A stretch of DNA of 64,000 nt, from assembly GCA_019009955.1 (NCBI GenBank), contig CM032228.1:3420001-3484000 (forward strand). The letters are read 5' to 3'. This stretch comes from Riptortus pedestris. Taxonomy: Eukaryota; Arthropoda; Insecta; Hemiptera; Alydidae. The translations under genes were made by a program, and so were the position numbers. Numbering within the stretch: the stretch's first letter is position 1; each line of letters starts with the position of its first letter. The notes under the pieces were generated by a model. It was not told the DNA's origin. It did not search any database and saw only the letters and a list, made by a program, of their open reading frames with translations. Of the stretch, positions 62,926-64,000 are shown piece after piece.

Positions 62926-64000
62926 AGGGTTGGGGAAAAAGTAATTTCGGTATTTTTCATGTTTTTCAAAGCGCATTTATTTATATAAATTTTTGATATT
63001 AATCATGATATATGAGCCGTTTTGATCGATGACCTTCTGCCATTTTTTTTGGTAAAACCATTATACCTTCACTATAGAAGTTCAGTGATTTCTGGGCGAA
63101 AACCTGAATCAAGTGATTTTCACAAGCCTCTTTTGATTCCAGCTTTACACCATTAAGAGAGTTCTGAAGAGAACGAAACAAGTGGTAGTCAGACGGTGCA
63201 AGGTCCGGGCTGTATGGTGGATGCATCAAAACTTCCCAGCCAAACTCTCGTAATTTTTGCCGAGTTACCAAAGATGTGTGTGGTCTAGCATTGTCGTGAT
63301 GGAATACAACGCCTTTCCTATTGATCAATTCTGGCCGTTTTTCTTGAATCTCCTGCTTCAACCGTATTAGTTGTTGGCAGTAGAGAGTCGAATCAATGGT
63401 TTGGCCAGGTTTGAGCAGCTCATGATGAACAATGCCTTTCCAATCCCACCAAACACTCAGCAGCACCTTCCTTAGTGTCAGTCCAAGCTTTGCCACTGTT
63501 TGTGAAGTTTCTCCGGGTTTCGACCACGATCTTTTTCGCACATTATTGTCGTACGTGATCCACTTTTCATCACCTGTAATCATTCTTTTCAAAAATGGCT
63601 CGATTTCATTTCGTTTCACCAGCGATTCACAAATGGAAACTCTGTCCATTAAATTGTTTACAGTTAATTCGTGTGGAACCCATATATCGAGCTTCTTTTG
63701 GTATCCATTCTTATGTAAATGGATCAAAACTGTTTTATGGTCGATGTTTAGCTCCATAGCGATGTCACGAGATGAAATGTGTCGGTCTTCCTCAATTTTT
63801 TGAAGTAGCCCCTGCCAGGGCGAGGTTCATCATTAAGGTCAACATTTCCGGAACGAAATCTAGCAACCCAGTTCTGACACTGACGTTCACTTAAACAGAC
63901 ATCACCATAAACACCACACAATTTTCGATGAGCCTGAGCTGCATTTATCCATTTTCGGAAGTAAAAAAGCAATACATGACGAAAATGGCCTTCTGGAATC
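62926..64000 (-). mobile_element. Mariner transposon, one end outside the window
   Basis: A TA dinucleotide and the terminal sequence agggttggggaaaaagtaat at 62926 are typical mariner ends. The transposase runs on the minus strand toward it. The other terminal repeat would lie beyond 64000. Confidence 0.88.
62999..64000 (-). pseudogene. Mariner transposase (DD34D) with one frameshift
   Basis: N-terminal part (about 64000-63800): GHFRHVLLFYFRKWINAAQA, ERQCQNWVARFRSGNVDLND, EPRPGRG, the DNA-binding HTH region. A frameshift near 63795-63820 moves the frame; the continuation is IEEDRHISSRDIAMELNIDH in the frame open to 62999. Catalytic part: TGDEKWI (first Asp), VFHHDNARPH (second Asp), APSDYHLF (third Asp), with exactly 34 residues between the second and third, the mariner signature DD34D. 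Ends LIYHD-stop. All three acidic residues are present, but the shift separates the DNA-binding from the catalytic half, so this copy is not expected to make active enzyme. Confidence 0.92.

Larger units (their letters stand above)
58046..64000 (-). other. Upstream ELOVL intron / 5' region
   Basis: Between the first visible ELOVL exon and the right edge. Filled with family-1 copies, a non-LTR tail, a tRNA-like piece, a hairpin element and a mariner. 59990-60560 and 61316-61570 show no recognised content. The missing N-terminal ELOVL exon could be here or outside; I did not find it. Confidence 0.6.

Overview
The window is nuclear DNA of an animal, most probably an insect. The evidence is spliced genes with GT/AG introns, an AT-rich background, mariner, Ty3/gypsy, non-LTR and hAT relics, tRNA-derived SINEs and long (TA)n tracts. 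A hemipteran would fit the repeat-bloated introns, but the order cannot be settled from sequence alone. There is no bacterial, organellar or CRISPR content.

Only two host genes are well supported, both on the minus strand. (1) A C2H2 zinc-finger protein is spread over seven exons between 19910 and 1 and runs off the left edge. It has an N-terminal Cys-rich module, a long acidic/Ser-rich linker, eight finger units, and a basic, Ser/Lys-rich tail. The tail exon (1-712) is open but has no ATG-initiated frame of its own. (2) A very-long-chain fatty-acid elongase (ELOVL family) occupies six visible exons between 58045 and 39282. It carries the HxxHH box and a C-terminal di-lysine-type ER-retrieval signal. 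Its N-terminal exon was not found. All the splice junctions join in frame.

Everything else is repeats. Left gene introns (713-18770): a mariner relic, SINEs, non-LTR tails, a deleted Ty3/gypsy element with LTRs (10880-13052) whose pol is almost entirely replaced by a 63-bp array, and a 457-bp foldback (16829-17285). Intergenic block (19911-39281): a 37-bp satellite (41 copies), tandem copies of the main dispersed family, and a C-rich non-LTR element (31101-36457). That element has a 106-bp array in ORF1, and a second non-LTR element is nested in its endonuclease with a 12-bp target duplication. ELOVL introns: a non-LTR reverse-transcriptase relic, SINEs, a 104/97-bp satellite (about 33 copies) whose monomers can fold into hairpins, a 23-bp array, and a short hAT derivative. 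Right end: a hairpin element next to a frameshifted mariner that runs out of the window.

The most interesting signal is a dispersed element with about 27 copies or pieces here, called family 1 below. It starts AGCAGATTTCCC, has a central (TA)n and G-runs, and ends GGGAAATCTGCT plus a tail holding the hairpin ACGCAG-CCC-CTGCGT and GACGGAC followed by T. One copy (52147-52800) interrupts a sequence whose uninterrupted inverted duplicate survives at 48237-48505. This gives an internal empty site and fixes the element ends inside a T run. The architecture resembles Helentron-associated (HINE/DINE-1-like) non-autonomous elements.
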